From: Bacteroidales bacterium
GTDB taxonomy: Bacteria; Bacteroidota; Bacteroidia; Bacteroidales; UBA932
DNA: 61,781 nucleotides
Reading direction: 5' to 3'
Assembly (NCBI GenBank): GCA_017398335.1
Contig: JAFQGK010000055.1
Coordinates: 1-61,781 of the forward strand
Below, piece after piece: positions 33,443-42,074 of this stretch; positions within the stretch are counted from its first letter, which is position 1; every line of letters begins with the position of its first letter. Below the pieces are notes generated by a model, which saw nothing but the letters and a program-made list of their open reading frames with translations, was not told where the DNA came from and made no database searches. The position numbers and the translations under genes were made by a program.

Positions 33443-34774
33443 CTATCTTCTGCGTCTCATAGCTCCTTTCATCATGTTGCTCATATTGGCACCCATGACA
33501 GTCTTCATCATCTTGCGGGTGCCTTCGAACTGCTTCAGAAGCTTGTTCACCTCAGGGAGAGATGTGCCGGAACCGTCTGCGATCCTCTTGCGGCGGCTTC
33601 CATTGATGCATTCAGGATGCTCGCGCTCGTATGGAGTCATTGAAAGAATGATAGCCTCTACGCCCTTGAATGAATCATTGTCCATGTCTACATCCTTGAG
33701 GGCCTTGCCCATTCCAGGAATCATTGAAGCGAGGTCCTTGATATTACCCATCTTCTTGATCTGCTGGATCTGATTGTAGAAATCCCAGAGTGTGAACTGG
33801 TCCTTGGCGAGTTTCTTCTTGAGTTCACGTGCCTGAGCTTCGTCGAACTGCTCCTGAGCCTTCTCAACCAGGGATACAACGTCACCCATGCCGAGGATAC
33901 GGTCAGCGATACGTGAAGGATGGAACACATCGAGAGCCTCCATCTTCTCACCCGTGCTGACAAATTTGATAGGCTTACCTACAACAGCCTTGATCGATAG
34001 AGCTGCACCACCGCGGGTGTCACCGTCCATCTTGGTGAGGACTACGCCGTCGAAATCGAGTCTGTCATTGAATGCCTTTGCAGTCTCAACAGCATCCTGA
34101 CCTGTCATTGCATCGACAACAAAGAGGGTTTCGGTAGGGGTGAGAGCCTTATGGAGTGCCGAAATCTCGTCCATAAGCTCCTGGTCTACAGCGAGACGTC
34201 CGGCCGTATCTACGATCACTACTGAGTATCCTTCAGTCTTCGCCTTTGCTATTGCATGCTGAGCTATCTGTATAGGATCCTTTACTCCCTCTTCAGAGTA
34301 AACCTCCACTCCGATCTGCTCTCCGAGAACCTTCAACTGGTCGATGGCAGCAGGGCGGAAGTAGTCGCAGGCAGCAAGGAGTACCTTCATGCCTCTCTTG
34401 CTCTTTATGTTAAGCGCCAGCTTGCCGGAGAATGTAGTCTTACCGGAACCGTTGAGACCTGCCACGAGCACTACTGCAGGGTTACCCTTGATGTTGATGT
34501 CGGAATATTCGCTTCCCATGAGGGCTGCAAGCTCGTCATGGACGATCTTCACGATCATCTGCTGAGGCTTGACTGCTGTGAGGACATTCTGTCCGATGGC
34601 CTTCTTCTTTACATCGTCGCAGAACTGTTTCGCAATCTTATAGCTGACGTCGGCATCGATGAGGGCGCGACGGATATCTTTCATAGCTTCCGAGATGTTG
34701 ATCTCGGTAATCTTACCTTCGCCTTTGAGGATCTTGAACGATCGCTCCAGTCTTTCACTTAAATTCTCAAACAT
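33443..34774 (-). CDS. ffh: signal recognition particle protein Ffh
   Basis: A 443-residue SRP54 GTPase that binds signal peptides and 4.5S RNA at the ribosome and delivers membrane proteins to FtsY. N domain 1-90; G domain with GLNGSGKTT (106-114), DTAGR (189-193) and TKMDGDTRGG (247-256); methionine-rich M domain from about 300, including a GMGKALK helix and ending in an Arg-rich tail. Full-length for the family. Upstream, between it and lysA, lies a 22-bp tandem repeat. Confidence 0.96.
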   Translation of the reverse strand: MFENLSERLERSFKILKGEGKITEINISEAMKDIRRALIDADVSYKIAKQFCDDVKKKAIGQNVLTAVKPQQMIVKIVHDELAALMGSEYSDINIKGNPAVVLVAGLNGSGKTTFSGKLALNIKSKRGMKVLLAACDYFRPAAIDQLKVLGEQIGVEVYSEEGVKDPIQIAQHAIAKAKTEGYSVVIVDTAGRLAVDQELMDEISALHKALTPTETLFVVDAMTGQDAVETAKAFNDRLDFDGVVLTKMDGDTRGGAALSIKAVVGKPIKFVSTGEKMEALDVFHPSRIADRILGMGDVVSLVEKAQEQFDEAQARELKKKLAKDQFTLWDFYNQIQQIKKMGNIKDLASMIPGMGKALKDVDMDNDSFKGVEAIILSMTPYEREHPECINGSRRKRIADGSGTSLPEVNKLLKQFEGTRKMMKTVMGANMSNMMKGAMRRRR

Positions 34775-34799
34775 ATTCTTATCTTTTTTATTTTTCGTT

Positions 34800-34826
34800 C
34801 AGATTCCCGATCAGGTCGGGAATGAC
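34800..34826. repeat. palindromic repeat, intergenic copy
   Basis: Arms ATTCCCGA (34803-34810) and TCGGGAAT (34816-34823) around the spacer TCAGG, flanked by CAG and GAC. Best conserved intergenic member of the family also seen at 31790-31816 (inside a gene) and, degenerate, at 6729-6756. Its right arm is also the first unit of the adjacent tandem array. Confidence 0.85.
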
Positions 34827-34891
34827 GTTTCATCTTCTCGGGAATGACGTCTCATCTTGTCGGGAATGACGTTTCATCTTCTCGGGAATGC
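34816..34891. repeat. 22-bp tandem repeat, about 3.5 units
   Basis: Units beginning TCGGGAATGACG start at 34816, 34838, 34860 and 34882, exactly 22 bp apart. Each contains TCGGGAATGACG, then GTTTCATCTT or close variants (CTCATCTTG in the second). The last unit is cut after TCGGGAATG and runs into the lysA stop. The array looks like tandem growth from the right arm of the palindromic repeat. Confidence 0.9.
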
Positions 34892-34893
34892 AG

Positions 34894-36099
34894 TTATGCA
34901 AAATAGTCCACGACCTGCGGGGCTTCATCCAGAGTATCACTGAACACGGATGGCGCCAGATCCTTCATATTGTATCTGCTCGCCATTACCTGGCCGTATG
35001 CTCCGGTACTTCTGATTGCCATCAGGTCTCCGCGAACACTCAAAGGAAGAAGTCTTCCAGCTCCCCACACGTCACTTGATTCGCATACAGGACCGACAAT
35101 GTCATAGGCCTGATGGGTAGGGAAGAAGGTCCTTTGGGCAGCCGAAAGGTTTTCTATCTTATGATATGCACCGTATAGAGCCGGTCTGATGAGGTCATTC
35201 ATGCCGGCATCCATGATGAGGAAGTTCTTTGTTTCACCGCTTTTGACGAAGAGAACTCTTGAAATAAGAGTGGCGCATTGAGCCACAAGCGATCTTCCAG
35301 GCTCTATATGCACATTCTGATCTTCGCGTCTGACGATGTTTGCATTAATTGTCTCGAACCAGGTCTCGAAATCGGCAATAGGATTTTCATCAGGGTCGTC
35401 GTAATCGACTCCAAGTCCTCCGCCGAGATTAATATTATCGACCTTCAGTCCGTTCCTTTCAAAGTATGCAACGATATCATTGACTCTGCAGCATTCCAAT
35501 GCAAACACTTCGGAAACACGTGTGATCTGCGAGCCGATATGGAAATGCAGACCGTAGAAATTTATATGCTCACTCTTCTTGATTATGTCGATAAGTTTGT
35601 CGAACTCATGCTGTGAAATACCGAACTTGTTCTCGTACAGACCTGTCGTTACGTACTTGTGCGTATGTGCATCGATGTCCGGATTTATTCTGACGGAAAC
35701 ATTGGCTTTAAGTCCATAGACTCTTGCCATCTCATTTATGACATATATCTCCTGAAGTGACTCACAATTGAATGCCTCGATTCCCAGCTTCAGGCCATTG
35801 TATATCTCCTTGTCCGTCTTTCCGACTCCGGCATATACTATTTTCTCTGCCGGAAAACCGCAGCTGTGTGCGTGAAGAACCTCATTGCCGCTGACACAGT
35901 CGGCTCCGAACCCCTTTGAACTGATATATTCGAGTATACGTCTCTCCACATTGGCCTTTACGGCATAATGCACCTTTATATTATGTCGTTCAGCCAGATC
36001 TGCTACGAAATCAACAGTCTTGCGAAGCAGCTCCATGTCATAATAATAGAATGGTGTAGCTATCCTGTCGAGTTTTTCTATTGTATTTATATCAAGCAT
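34894..36099 (-). CDS. lysA: diaminopimelate decarboxylase
   Basis: A 401-residue fold-III PLP enzyme converting meso-diaminopimelate to lysine. The PLP lysine is Lys48 in VHYAVKAN. Further motifs are GLHFHIGSQI near 189-198, the phosphate-binding GGGLGVDYDD near 232-241, EPGRSLVAQ near 277, and the catalytic CESSDVWG near 343-350. Length is usual for Bacteroidota LysA. It is divergent from the membrane AraC gene, with a 94-bp shared promoter region, and is separated from ffh by the tandem repeat. Confidence 0.94.
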   Translation of the reverse strand: MLDINTIEKLDRIATPFYYYDMELLRKTVDFVADLAERHNIKVHYAVKANVERRILEYISSKGFGADCVSGNEVLHAHSCGFPAEKIVYAGVGKTDKEIYNGLKLGIEAFNCESLQEIYVINEMARVYGLKANVSVRINPDIDAHTHKYVTTGLYENKFGISQHEFDKLIDIIKKSEHINFYGLHFHIGSQITRVSEVFALECCRVNDIVAYFERNGLKVDNINLGGGLGVDYDDPDENPIADFETWFETINANIVRREDQNVHIEPGRSLVAQCATLISRVLFVKSGETKNFLIMDAGMNDLIRPALYGAYHKIENLSAAQRTFFPTHQAYDIVGPVCESSDVWGAGRLLPLSVRGDLMAIRSTGAYGQVMASRYNMKDLAPSVFSDTLDEAPQVVDYFA

Positions 36100-36122
36100 T
36101 TCCTTAAATCATTCACAAACGG

Positions 36123-36154
36123 TTGCAAAAATAGCGAAAAAATCCGTAATTTCG
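36123..36154 (+). promoter_or_regulatory. predicted promoter of the membrane AraC gene
   Basis: TTG at 36123-36125, 21 bp, TAATTTCG at 36147-36154 (one mismatch to TAnnTTTG). On the opposite strand, TATTTTTG (36133-36126) is a candidate -7 for lysA, so the two promoters would overlap. Confidence 0.45.
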
Positions 36155-36193
36155 CGGCACAAACAGACATATTATAATTCTTAACCCCAACAG

Positions 36194-37378
36194 TTGATGT
36201 TCAGCCTGGTAGATGTTATATTCAATATCGAGTTTTCACTCGTTGTAGGAGTAATGACCTCATTGATATTAGGTCTGTTGCTTCTTCTTATCAAAGTACC
36301 GAACACTGAATATTCAAAGAAGATATCCAATACCAAGAATACAATTGCTGTATGTTTTCTGTTATGCACTGTATTCTTCTTCCTGACTCTCAGATATTCC
36401 GGAATTCCTGATTATGATGTGTTCTCATCCCTTATGATGTTTGTCATAACTGCGCTTTCATCGGTCATATTGTCTAATTCGCTGATAAATCTTCTGGCGA
36501 CAGAGTCTTTGGACACTGAAAAGTTCTTCCTGAATATAGGTGTCGTTGCAGCTGTGAGCTATGTGCTCATAAAGTCGTTCTGGTGGGATGACGGATGGCA
36601 GAAGGTCACAGTCATATCTGTCAGCATATTCCTTTTCATCATTCAGGGTGCAGCTTACATCAGAAAGTTTATAAGGAGCTATCGCAGAAGTGTGAAGCAG
36701 CTCGAACTTTATTACGATGAGGAGGAAGACAGCAAGGTTCGATGGATAAGATTCTGTTATATCATAATGATGCTGACCCAGATGTTTATTCTGGTGTATA
36801 TGCTTCTTCCAAGAGGAATGATGAAGGTATATGTCCTGTTCTACTCTTTGTTCATGCTATATTTTGCTGCAAATTTCATATCATTCCTCGGAAGTCATAA
36901 ACTTCTCCTTGACGCATTCGCCCATAAGACCCTTTCCGGCCAGGAGATTATCCAGTTGTTGAATGAACGTAAGGATAACAAGGAAAAGAAGGCCCAGAAG
37001 GAAGAACAGAAAGGCTTCAACGATGCTGAGTTCCGTAAAATTGAGAAGGCACTTGAAAAATGGGTAATGGAAGAGCGTTTCAGGGAATATGACAAGACAC
37101 GCGAGGAAATTGCTGAGGAACTCAATACCAGCAAGGAATATCTTCACCTGTACTTCGCTACCAGAAAGCGTGTAGACTTCCGTACATGGAGAACAGAACT
37201 GAGGATAGATTATGCAAAGAAACTTCTTCTTTCAGATAGAAAGAGCTCGACCAATATCATAGGTGAAATGTCCGGATTCAGCGACAGGGCAAATTTCTAC
37301 CGTCAGTTCGTCAAGATGGTGGGATGCTCTCCTAAAGAGTGGAGAGAGAGCAACGGAAATCCAGATTCAGCAGTATAG
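36194..37378 (+). CDS. membrane-anchored AraC-type transcriptional regulator
   Basis: A 394-residue protein. About six or seven transmembrane helices lie in residues 5-240, followed by a charged linker (NERKDNKEKKAQKEEQK) and a C-terminal AraC/XylS helix-turn-helix pair. The first HTH is around TREEIAEELNTSKEYLHLYF and the second around GEMSGFSDRANFYRQFVKMV, then CSPKEWR. Such one-component regulators sense at the membrane and bind DNA directly. Its target is unknown; the convergent lipoprotein pair next door is a candidate. The 3' end overlaps that lipoprotein gene by 47 bp, tail to tail. Confidence 0.85.
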   Translation: MMFSLVDVIFNIEFSLVVGVMTSLILGLLLLLIKVPNTEYSKKISNTKNTIAVCFLLCTVFFFLTLRYSGIPDYDVFSSLMMFVITALSSVILSNSLINLLATESLDTEKFFLNIGVVAAVSYVLIKSFWWDDGWQKVTVISVSIFLFIIQGAAYIRKFIRSYRRSVKQLELYYDEEEDSKVRWIRFCYIIMMLTQMFILVYMLLPRGMMKVYVLFYSLFMLYFAANFISFLGSHKLLLDAFAHKTLSGQEIIQLLNERKDNKEKKAQKEEQKGFNDAEFRKIEKALEKWVMEERFREYDKTREEIAEELNTSKEYLHLYFATRKRVDFRTWRTELRIDYAKKLLLSDRKSSTNIIGEMSGFSDRANFYRQFVKMVGCSPKEWRESNGNPDSAV

Positions 37379-37733
37379 GAACCTCTATTACATCTTCTTC
37401 ATAGATGAATATCTCTTCGGTCTTTGATTCGAAGAATCCTCCGTTTTCGTCACCATCGATATCTGTAATGGTTATGATTATGCTTTTCAGATTCTTTGCC
37501 TCCTTGAAAGTGATGTCACTCATGAATTTGCCGTCGCTGGACGTGTACGATGTCTTCTGACCGGCTTTCCTTGACAAGTCAATGGTGACCTCCAGATGTT
37601 CTATAGGATGTCCTTCGGTGTCTGTGACGCTTCCCTTGATCAATGCAAACACATTACCTCCGTCAGTTTCAGCCTTTGAACATGAAATGACGATGACTCC
37701 GGCAAGCAACGATATGAGAGACCTCAGTTTCAT
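37332..37733 (-). CDS. small lipoprotein with carboxypeptidase-regulatory-like fold
   Basis: A 133-residue lipoprotein (lipobox GVIVISC, Cys18). Residues about 30-120 form one beta-sandwich: IKGSVTDTEGHPIEHLEVTI, then KTSYTSSDGKF, as in carboxypeptidase regulatory-like domains and in the small lipoproteins that accompany radical SAM enzymes in Bacteroidota. No radical SAM gene is visible nearby. The preceding gene shares the KTSYxSSDG motif and is a paralogue; the two overlap by 4 bp. Function unknown. Confidence 0.72.
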   Translation of the reverse strand: MKLRSLISLLAGVIVISCSKAETDGGNVFALIKGSVTDTEGHPIEHLEVTIDLSRKAGQKTSYTSSDGKFMSDITFKEAKNLKSIIITITDIDGDENGGFFESKTEEIFIYEEDVIEVPILLNLDFRCSLSTL

Positions 37734-38158
37734 TCTGTATTCCTTTTCTGAAGATAGAAGTTACAGTCATTTATTACAAACTCTCCGTTCTTGCTGTTGA
37801 ATGATGTTCCGTTCCATGGAACGCTGATTTCAATCTCAGCCTTGGAATACGTGTTCTTCTCGTCTGAAGCTGTCAGCCTGCATTCCAGCATACTTGTAAA
37901 TCCGTCTGCTTCTATGGTATAGATTCCGTCGCTTGACGAATAGGAGGTTTTTGTGTCAAGAAGTCTGCCTTTTGGGGAATATGCATCAAATGTTATCTTG
38001 ATGTCCTGAATGACAGCCCCTGTTTCGATATCTGTCACTATACCAGTTATTATGACAGTGCCTTCTCCTGTAAGAAGGCTTGCATCTTCTTTCGAACAGG
38101 ATATTGCCGACAGTGCCGCTAAGATAAGACTTGATATGTATAACAGCTTTTTGATCAT
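37730..38158 (-). CDS. small lipoprotein, paralogue of its neighbour
   Basis: A 142-residue lipoprotein; ATG 38158 places the lipobox LSAISC. It has the same layout as the next gene: a beta-sandwich with VIITGIVTDIETGAVIQDI, KTSYSSSDGIY and a strand-rich C-terminus. Its TGA overlaps the ATG of the downstream paralogue. The GSCFA gene ends 42 bp upstream on the same strand, so all three may be co-transcribed. The function is not known. Confidence 0.72.
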   Translation of the reverse strand: MIKKLLYISSLILAALSAISCSKEDASLLTGEGTVIITGIVTDIETGAVIQDIKITFDAYSPKGRLLDTKTSYSSSDGIYTIEADGFTSMLECRLTASDEKNTYSKAEIEISVPWNGTSFNSKNGEFVINDCNFYLQKRNTE

Positions 38159-38200
38159 ACCGATATCCAAGATGCGTAAACTGTCGGATTCGTTGCATTG

Positions 38201-39061
38201 TCAGTCATGTTTTTCAATATGGCAGCTGCGCTTGAATCTACGTATATTTTCTTCCAGAATTGCTGTTTCTTCCTTTGGTAACGCCCATTCCAGGAATCTG
38301 TCCCTTATGTAACCGACAGTCTGGGCTGATGGATGGCACATGTCTTCAGCATAGAAACGGTAATCTCTAAGCTCATCCATAACTATCTCATATGCAGGGA
38401 AATAGTCGGAGTTGTCTCCTGCAGCGGCATCGATTCCCAGAAGCAGTCCCGCCTTGCTCAACTGATTCCCGTGGGCTCCATCCTTGAAGTGCCTTATCGG
38501 ACTGACGGTGAATATATATTCTTTCGGTCTTCCGCATTCGGTGACTGTTATTTTTCTTAGAATTCTGGATATCTCATCAGGAGAGAGACGCTCTCTCTTG
38601 AATTCGGCAGCCGGATGCTTGAGGCAGTTTGAAACGATCGCTCCGGAACCTGTATGCCTGAAACACCAGCTTGTTCCAAGTGTCATTATTATCTTGTTGC
38701 AGTCGCGAAAGAAATCAGCAGCCTCCTCCAGAGCGGAGTTTGCCTTGGCTAGAAATTCATCTGCATCTTTTCCGGACATTGATGTGTGATGATAGAATGA
38801 GCAGATTCTTGTACTTCCTGCCCCGATCTCGACACAATCATCAGCCGTGAACGGCCTTCTGCTGATTAATCTGTCTATTGCTGCTCCGATTGATGCCGGA
38901 TTGTACAGTATTCCGAACGGATTGATGCATACGTTGAAACCATACTCCTGAAGCTGCCTGCCGATATTGTCGGAAAAGCAGCTGCCGAGCATCATGATCT
39001 TGTCGCTATATGATATCCCGACCTTGCATCTTTCGTCGGTGACCGGTGTCTGTAGTTTCAT
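38201..39061 (-). CDS. GSCFA-domain protein
   Basis: A 286-residue cytosolic protein. The name-giving motif appears as MLGSCFSDNIGRQL near residues 23-36, and a second block MTLGTSWCFRH near 142 with the VSPIRHFKDG segment near 197. GSCFA proteins resemble SGNH-type hydrolases: Ser of GSCF, then Gly/Asn blocks, and a C-terminal His in DMCHPS. Enzymatic function in bacteria is not established. ATG 39061 is chosen because the longer in-frame extension has no homologous look and would cover the divergent promoter. Confidence 0.85.
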   Translation of the reverse strand: MKLQTPVTDERCKVGISYSDKIMMLGSCFSDNIGRQLQEYGFNVCINPFGILYNPASIGAAIDRLISRRPFTADDCVEIGAGSTRICSFYHHTSMSGKDADEFLAKANSALEEAADFFRDCNKIIMTLGTSWCFRHTGSGAIVSNCLKHPAAEFKRERLSPDEISRILRKITVTECGRPKEYIFTVSPIRHFKDGAHGNQLSKAGLLLGIDAAAGDNSDYFPAYEIVMDELRDYRFYAEDMCHPSAQTVGYIRDRFLEWALPKEETAILEENIRRFKRSCHIEKHD

Positions 39062-39067
39062 AATATG

Positions 39068-39105
39068 CAAAAGTATCAAAAAATCCACGAAAAGTGTTAA
39101 CTTTG
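39068..39105. promoter_or_regulatory. divergent promoter region GSCFA / outer-membrane barrel gene
   Basis: On the minus strand TACTTTTG (39075-39068) and on the plus strand TAACTTTG (39098-39105) match TAnnTTTG. The minus element is only 7 bp before its start codon. Neither has a good TTG at -33, so support is partial. Confidence 0.4.
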
Positions 39106-39128
39106 AAAGATTTAATTTATAAACGGAG

Positions 39129-40328
39129 ATGAATCGGATGAAATATATGTTTGTGACGCTTCTGGCTTTATTTGTCGCTTTTCCGGCTCTTTGTTCTGAG
39201 GATGGCGGCAAGGCTAAAGTGTCTTTTGCGTATGACCTGGATTTTGACATGCAGTTTGATAACAGGGAATTCTACAAGAGCGCATTCACCAGTTCTATGA
39301 CTGTGTTCGGTGCAAGGATCACTCCGTCAGCAGGATTGAATCTCCGCCAGACTGACGGAACAACTCACCGCCTTATGATAGGAGTCGATATCATGAAGGA
39401 TTTCGGTGCATCTCCGGTTTCTCCGGAAAGAGCTCCCGAAGGTTCAGCTGAAACGGACCGCAGGCTTTCCAACCTCAACCTTTTCAGAGAACTTACCCTG
39501 TATTATTCATTGGACAGACAGATGGGAAAGACTGGTCTTTCCGTCACTGCCGGTATATTTCCCCGTCGAATGGCTGAAGGAAATTATTCACGGGCATTCT
39601 TCTCGGACTCACTCCGTTTCTATGACAATAACCTTGAGGGACTCTTAGTCAAGCTCAGCCGTCCGAAGGCGAACTTCGAAATCGGATGCGACTGGATGGG
39701 GCAATATGGTACTTTCAGACGTGAAAGATTCATGATCTTTTCATCGGGAGAAGGAAAGGTCGCACCTATGCTTTCCTTGGGTTATTCAGCATACCTCTAC
39801 CATTATTCGTGTTCTGAAACGGCAGGTGGTGTGGTCGATAATGTACTCATTAATCCGTATCTGAAGTTTGATTTCGCACATATGGTTGACTTCCAGATAC
39901 TTTCTTTGCGTCTTGGCTGGCTTCAGGCCATGCAGAATGACAGGGAACTTGTAGGCAGATATGTATGCCCGGGAGGTGGAGAACTTGATGTGGAAGTGCG
40001 CAAGTGGAATGTCGGCATAAGGAACGAACTTTTCTTCGGAAAGGACATGATGCCATATTATAATACTATAGATCCGGGCGGATACAAATATGGAAATCTT
40101 CTGTACCCCGGCTCTCCATTCTACAGAGTACATGACGACGGTACCAAAGGTCCCGGAATCGCAGACAGACTGGAGGTCTATTATGCTCCAAAGATCGGGT
40201 CTCCATATCTTGACCTGAAGATTTCGGCCATATTCCATTTCAATGGCAGAAAATACTCCGGATGCCGTCAGATGGTGTCTCTCTGCTTCAATCTGCAGGA
40301 ACTTCTCGGACGTTATAGAAAACATTAA
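39129..40328 (+). CDS. outer-membrane beta-barrel protein of unknown function
   Basis: A 399-residue protein with a signal peptide (hydrophobic residues 6-18, ending PALCS). The rest alternates short strands and turns rich in aromatic and Gly residues (VSFAYDLDFDMQFDNREFY, ARITPSAGLNLRQ, and a final MVSLCFNLQELLGRYRKH), consistent with a large porin-like barrel. A second possible start is 39138. I do not recognise the family. It is followed after 4 bp by a 5'-nucleotidase lipoprotein and then a metal/cofactor binding lipoprotein, suggesting an operon for nucleotide or phosphorylated-ligand scavenging. Confidence 0.65.
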   Translation: MNRMKYMFVTLLALFVAFPALCSEDGGKAKVSFAYDLDFDMQFDNREFYKSAFTSSMTVFGARITPSAGLNLRQTDGTTHRLMIGVDIMKDFGASPVSPERAPEGSAETDRRLSNLNLFRELTLYYSLDRQMGKTGLSVTAGIFPRRMAEGNYSRAFFSDSLRFYDNNLEGLLVKLSRPKANFEIGCDWMGQYGTFRRERFMIFSSGEGKVAPMLSLGYSAYLYHYSCSETAGGVVDNVLINPYLKFDFAHMVDFQILSLRLGWLQAMQNDRELVGRYVCPGGGELDVEVRKWNVGIRNELFFGKDMMPYYNTIDPGGYKYGNLLYPGSPFYRVHDDGTKGPGIADRLEVYYAPKIGSPYLDLKISAIFHFNGRKYSGCRQMVSLCFNLQELLGRYRKH

Positions 40329-40332
40329 TATT

Positions 40333-42069
40333 ATGAATAGATATTTTACACTCTTTATTGCATTGGTTTCTCTGCTTTCGTGCTCATCACCGAAGGACGG
40401 AGATTACACCATCCATCTTCTGACGACAAATGATGTCCACGGAAGATATTTCGACTCACTTTATGTCTCAAACTCGACAAGGCCTTCGCTTGTGTCGGTA
40501 TCTGCCTATGTTGACAGCCTTCGCAATTTATGGGGAAAGGAAAACATAGTCCTTCTGGATGCTGGAGACTGCCTGCAGGGTGACAATGCTTCTTTCTATT
40601 ACAATTTTATTGATACTACCTCCACACATCTGTATGCAAGGATGGTGGATTATATAGGTTATGATGCAGTGATTGTAGGAAATCATGACATCGAGACCGG
40701 GCATCGCGTATATGACAAGGTCATGAGCGATATGAAGACTCCTTTCCTTGCAGCAAATGCTATCGATACCACTACAGGAAAGCCATATTTCGAGGATTAT
40801 GTAATCCTGAAGAAGGGTGGTCTGAAGGTTGCGGTCATCGGATTCACCAATGCCAATATCAAGAACTGGCTGTCTCCTAAGCTATGGTCAGGAATGGAGT
40901 TCAAGTCTCTGATTCCTATGGCTCAGGAGCTGGTAGATCAGGTCCGTAAGGAGGAAAAACCGGATGTGGTGATTGTTGCAACCCATACTGGTTGCGGATC
41001 AGGAGACGGCACACAGTATGAAGGCCAGGGCCTTGACCTGTATAATAGTCTTGAAGGTGTTGATTTCGTGGTATGTGCGCATGACCATCGTCCTGTTATA
41101 TATCAGAATGACAGCATCTGTCTTGTGAATGCAGGTAGCCATTGCCGCAATCTCGGACACGGACAGATCGATCTTCGCTTTGAGAATGGAAAGCTTGTCT
41201 CAAAGAAACTTTCAGGAGAACTTATCTATGTGGACAAGAAAATCGTTGATGAAGATATGAAGGCGGAATTTGCAGCTGATTTCAAGGCTGTCAAGGATTT
41301 CACCACCATGGAGGTCGGTACTCTTATGACAGATCTCCGCACACGTGATTCATATGCCGGAATGTCAGACTACCTCAATCTTCTCCATACTCTGTCGCTG
41401 AACTGTTCTCCAGCACAGATATCCTTTGCGGCGCCATTGACCTTCAACGGATTCGTGAAGAAGGGAACAATCCTTTTCAATGATCTTTTCACTATCTATC
41501 CTTTTGAAAATCAGCTTTATGTGATCAAGATGACAGGAAAGGAAGTAAAGGATTGCCTGGAATATTCATATGAAAGATGGATCAATACCATGGATAGCGG
41601 ACAGAAGCATCTTCTGAAGATTGTGAATGCTCCGGATCCTCGTACTGGAACCAGGAGATGGTCATTCATCAACCGTTCTTATAACTTCGATTCCGCCGGT
41701 GGACTTAATTATGTGGTGGATGTGACCGAGAAGGAAGGCAACCGCATAAAGATCGCATCAATGGCTGACGGAACTCCTTTCAATCCGGATGCGGAGTATA
41801 ATGTGGCGGTGACATCCTATAGAGCAAGCGGCGGTGGCGGAATCCTTCGCGAAGGTGCAGGCATCGATACAGACAGGATAGATGACAGGGTAGTGGAGTA
41901 TTATCCTGAGATCAGAGATATCCTTTATCAGTATCTTCTTGAGAACAAGGTGATTGATCCGGATATCATCGGTAATCCTTCTGTAATCGGATCATGGAAA
42001 TTTGTTCCGGAGAATATAGCGGATTCAGCCCTGAAGGATGATATGAAACTTCTCTTTCCGCGCTGGTAG
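40333..42069 (+). CDS. 5'-nucleotidase / UDP-sugar hydrolase, lipoprotein
   Basis: A 578-residue surface or periplasmic lipoprotein (lipobox SLLSC, Cys17). N-terminal metallophosphatase domain: TTNDVHGRY (Asp34, His36), LDAGDCLQGD, VGNHDIE, ATHTGCGSGD and CAHDHRP supply the two-metal site. The C-terminal 5'-nucleotidase domain (about 340-560) has NGFVKKGTILFNDLFTIYPF and the adenine-binding-like region ending YRASGGGG. It hydrolyses extracellular nucleotides to nucleosides, which the cell could use through the salvage kinases elsewhere in the window. The start lies 4 bp after the barrel gene. Confidence 0.9.
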   Translation: MNRYFTLFIALVSLLSCSSPKDGDYTIHLLTTNDVHGRYFDSLYVSNSTRPSLVSVSAYVDSLRNLWGKENIVLLDAGDCLQGDNASFYYNFIDTTSTHLYARMVDYIGYDAVIVGNHDIETGHRVYDKVMSDMKTPFLAANAIDTTTGKPYFEDYVILKKGGLKVAVIGFTNANIKNWLSPKLWSGMEFKSLIPMAQELVDQVRKEEKPDVVIVATHTGCGSGDGTQYEGQGLDLYNSLEGVDFVVCAHDHRPVIYQNDSICLVNAGSHCRNLGHGQIDLRFENGKLVSKKLSGELIYVDKKIVDEDMKAEFAADFKAVKDFTTMEVGTLMTDLRTRDSYAGMSDYLNLLHTLSLNCSPAQISFAAPLTFNGFVKKGTILFNDLFTIYPFENQLYVIKMTGKEVKDCLEYSYERWINTMDSGQKHLLKIVNAPDPRTGTRRWSFINRSYNFDSAGGLNYVVDVTEKEGNRIKIASMADGTPFNPDAEYNVAVTSYRASGGGGILREGAGIDTDRIDDRVVEYYPEIRDILYQYLLENKVIDPDIIGNPSVIGSWKFVPENIADSALKDDMKLLFPRW

Positions 42070-42074
42070 TCTTC

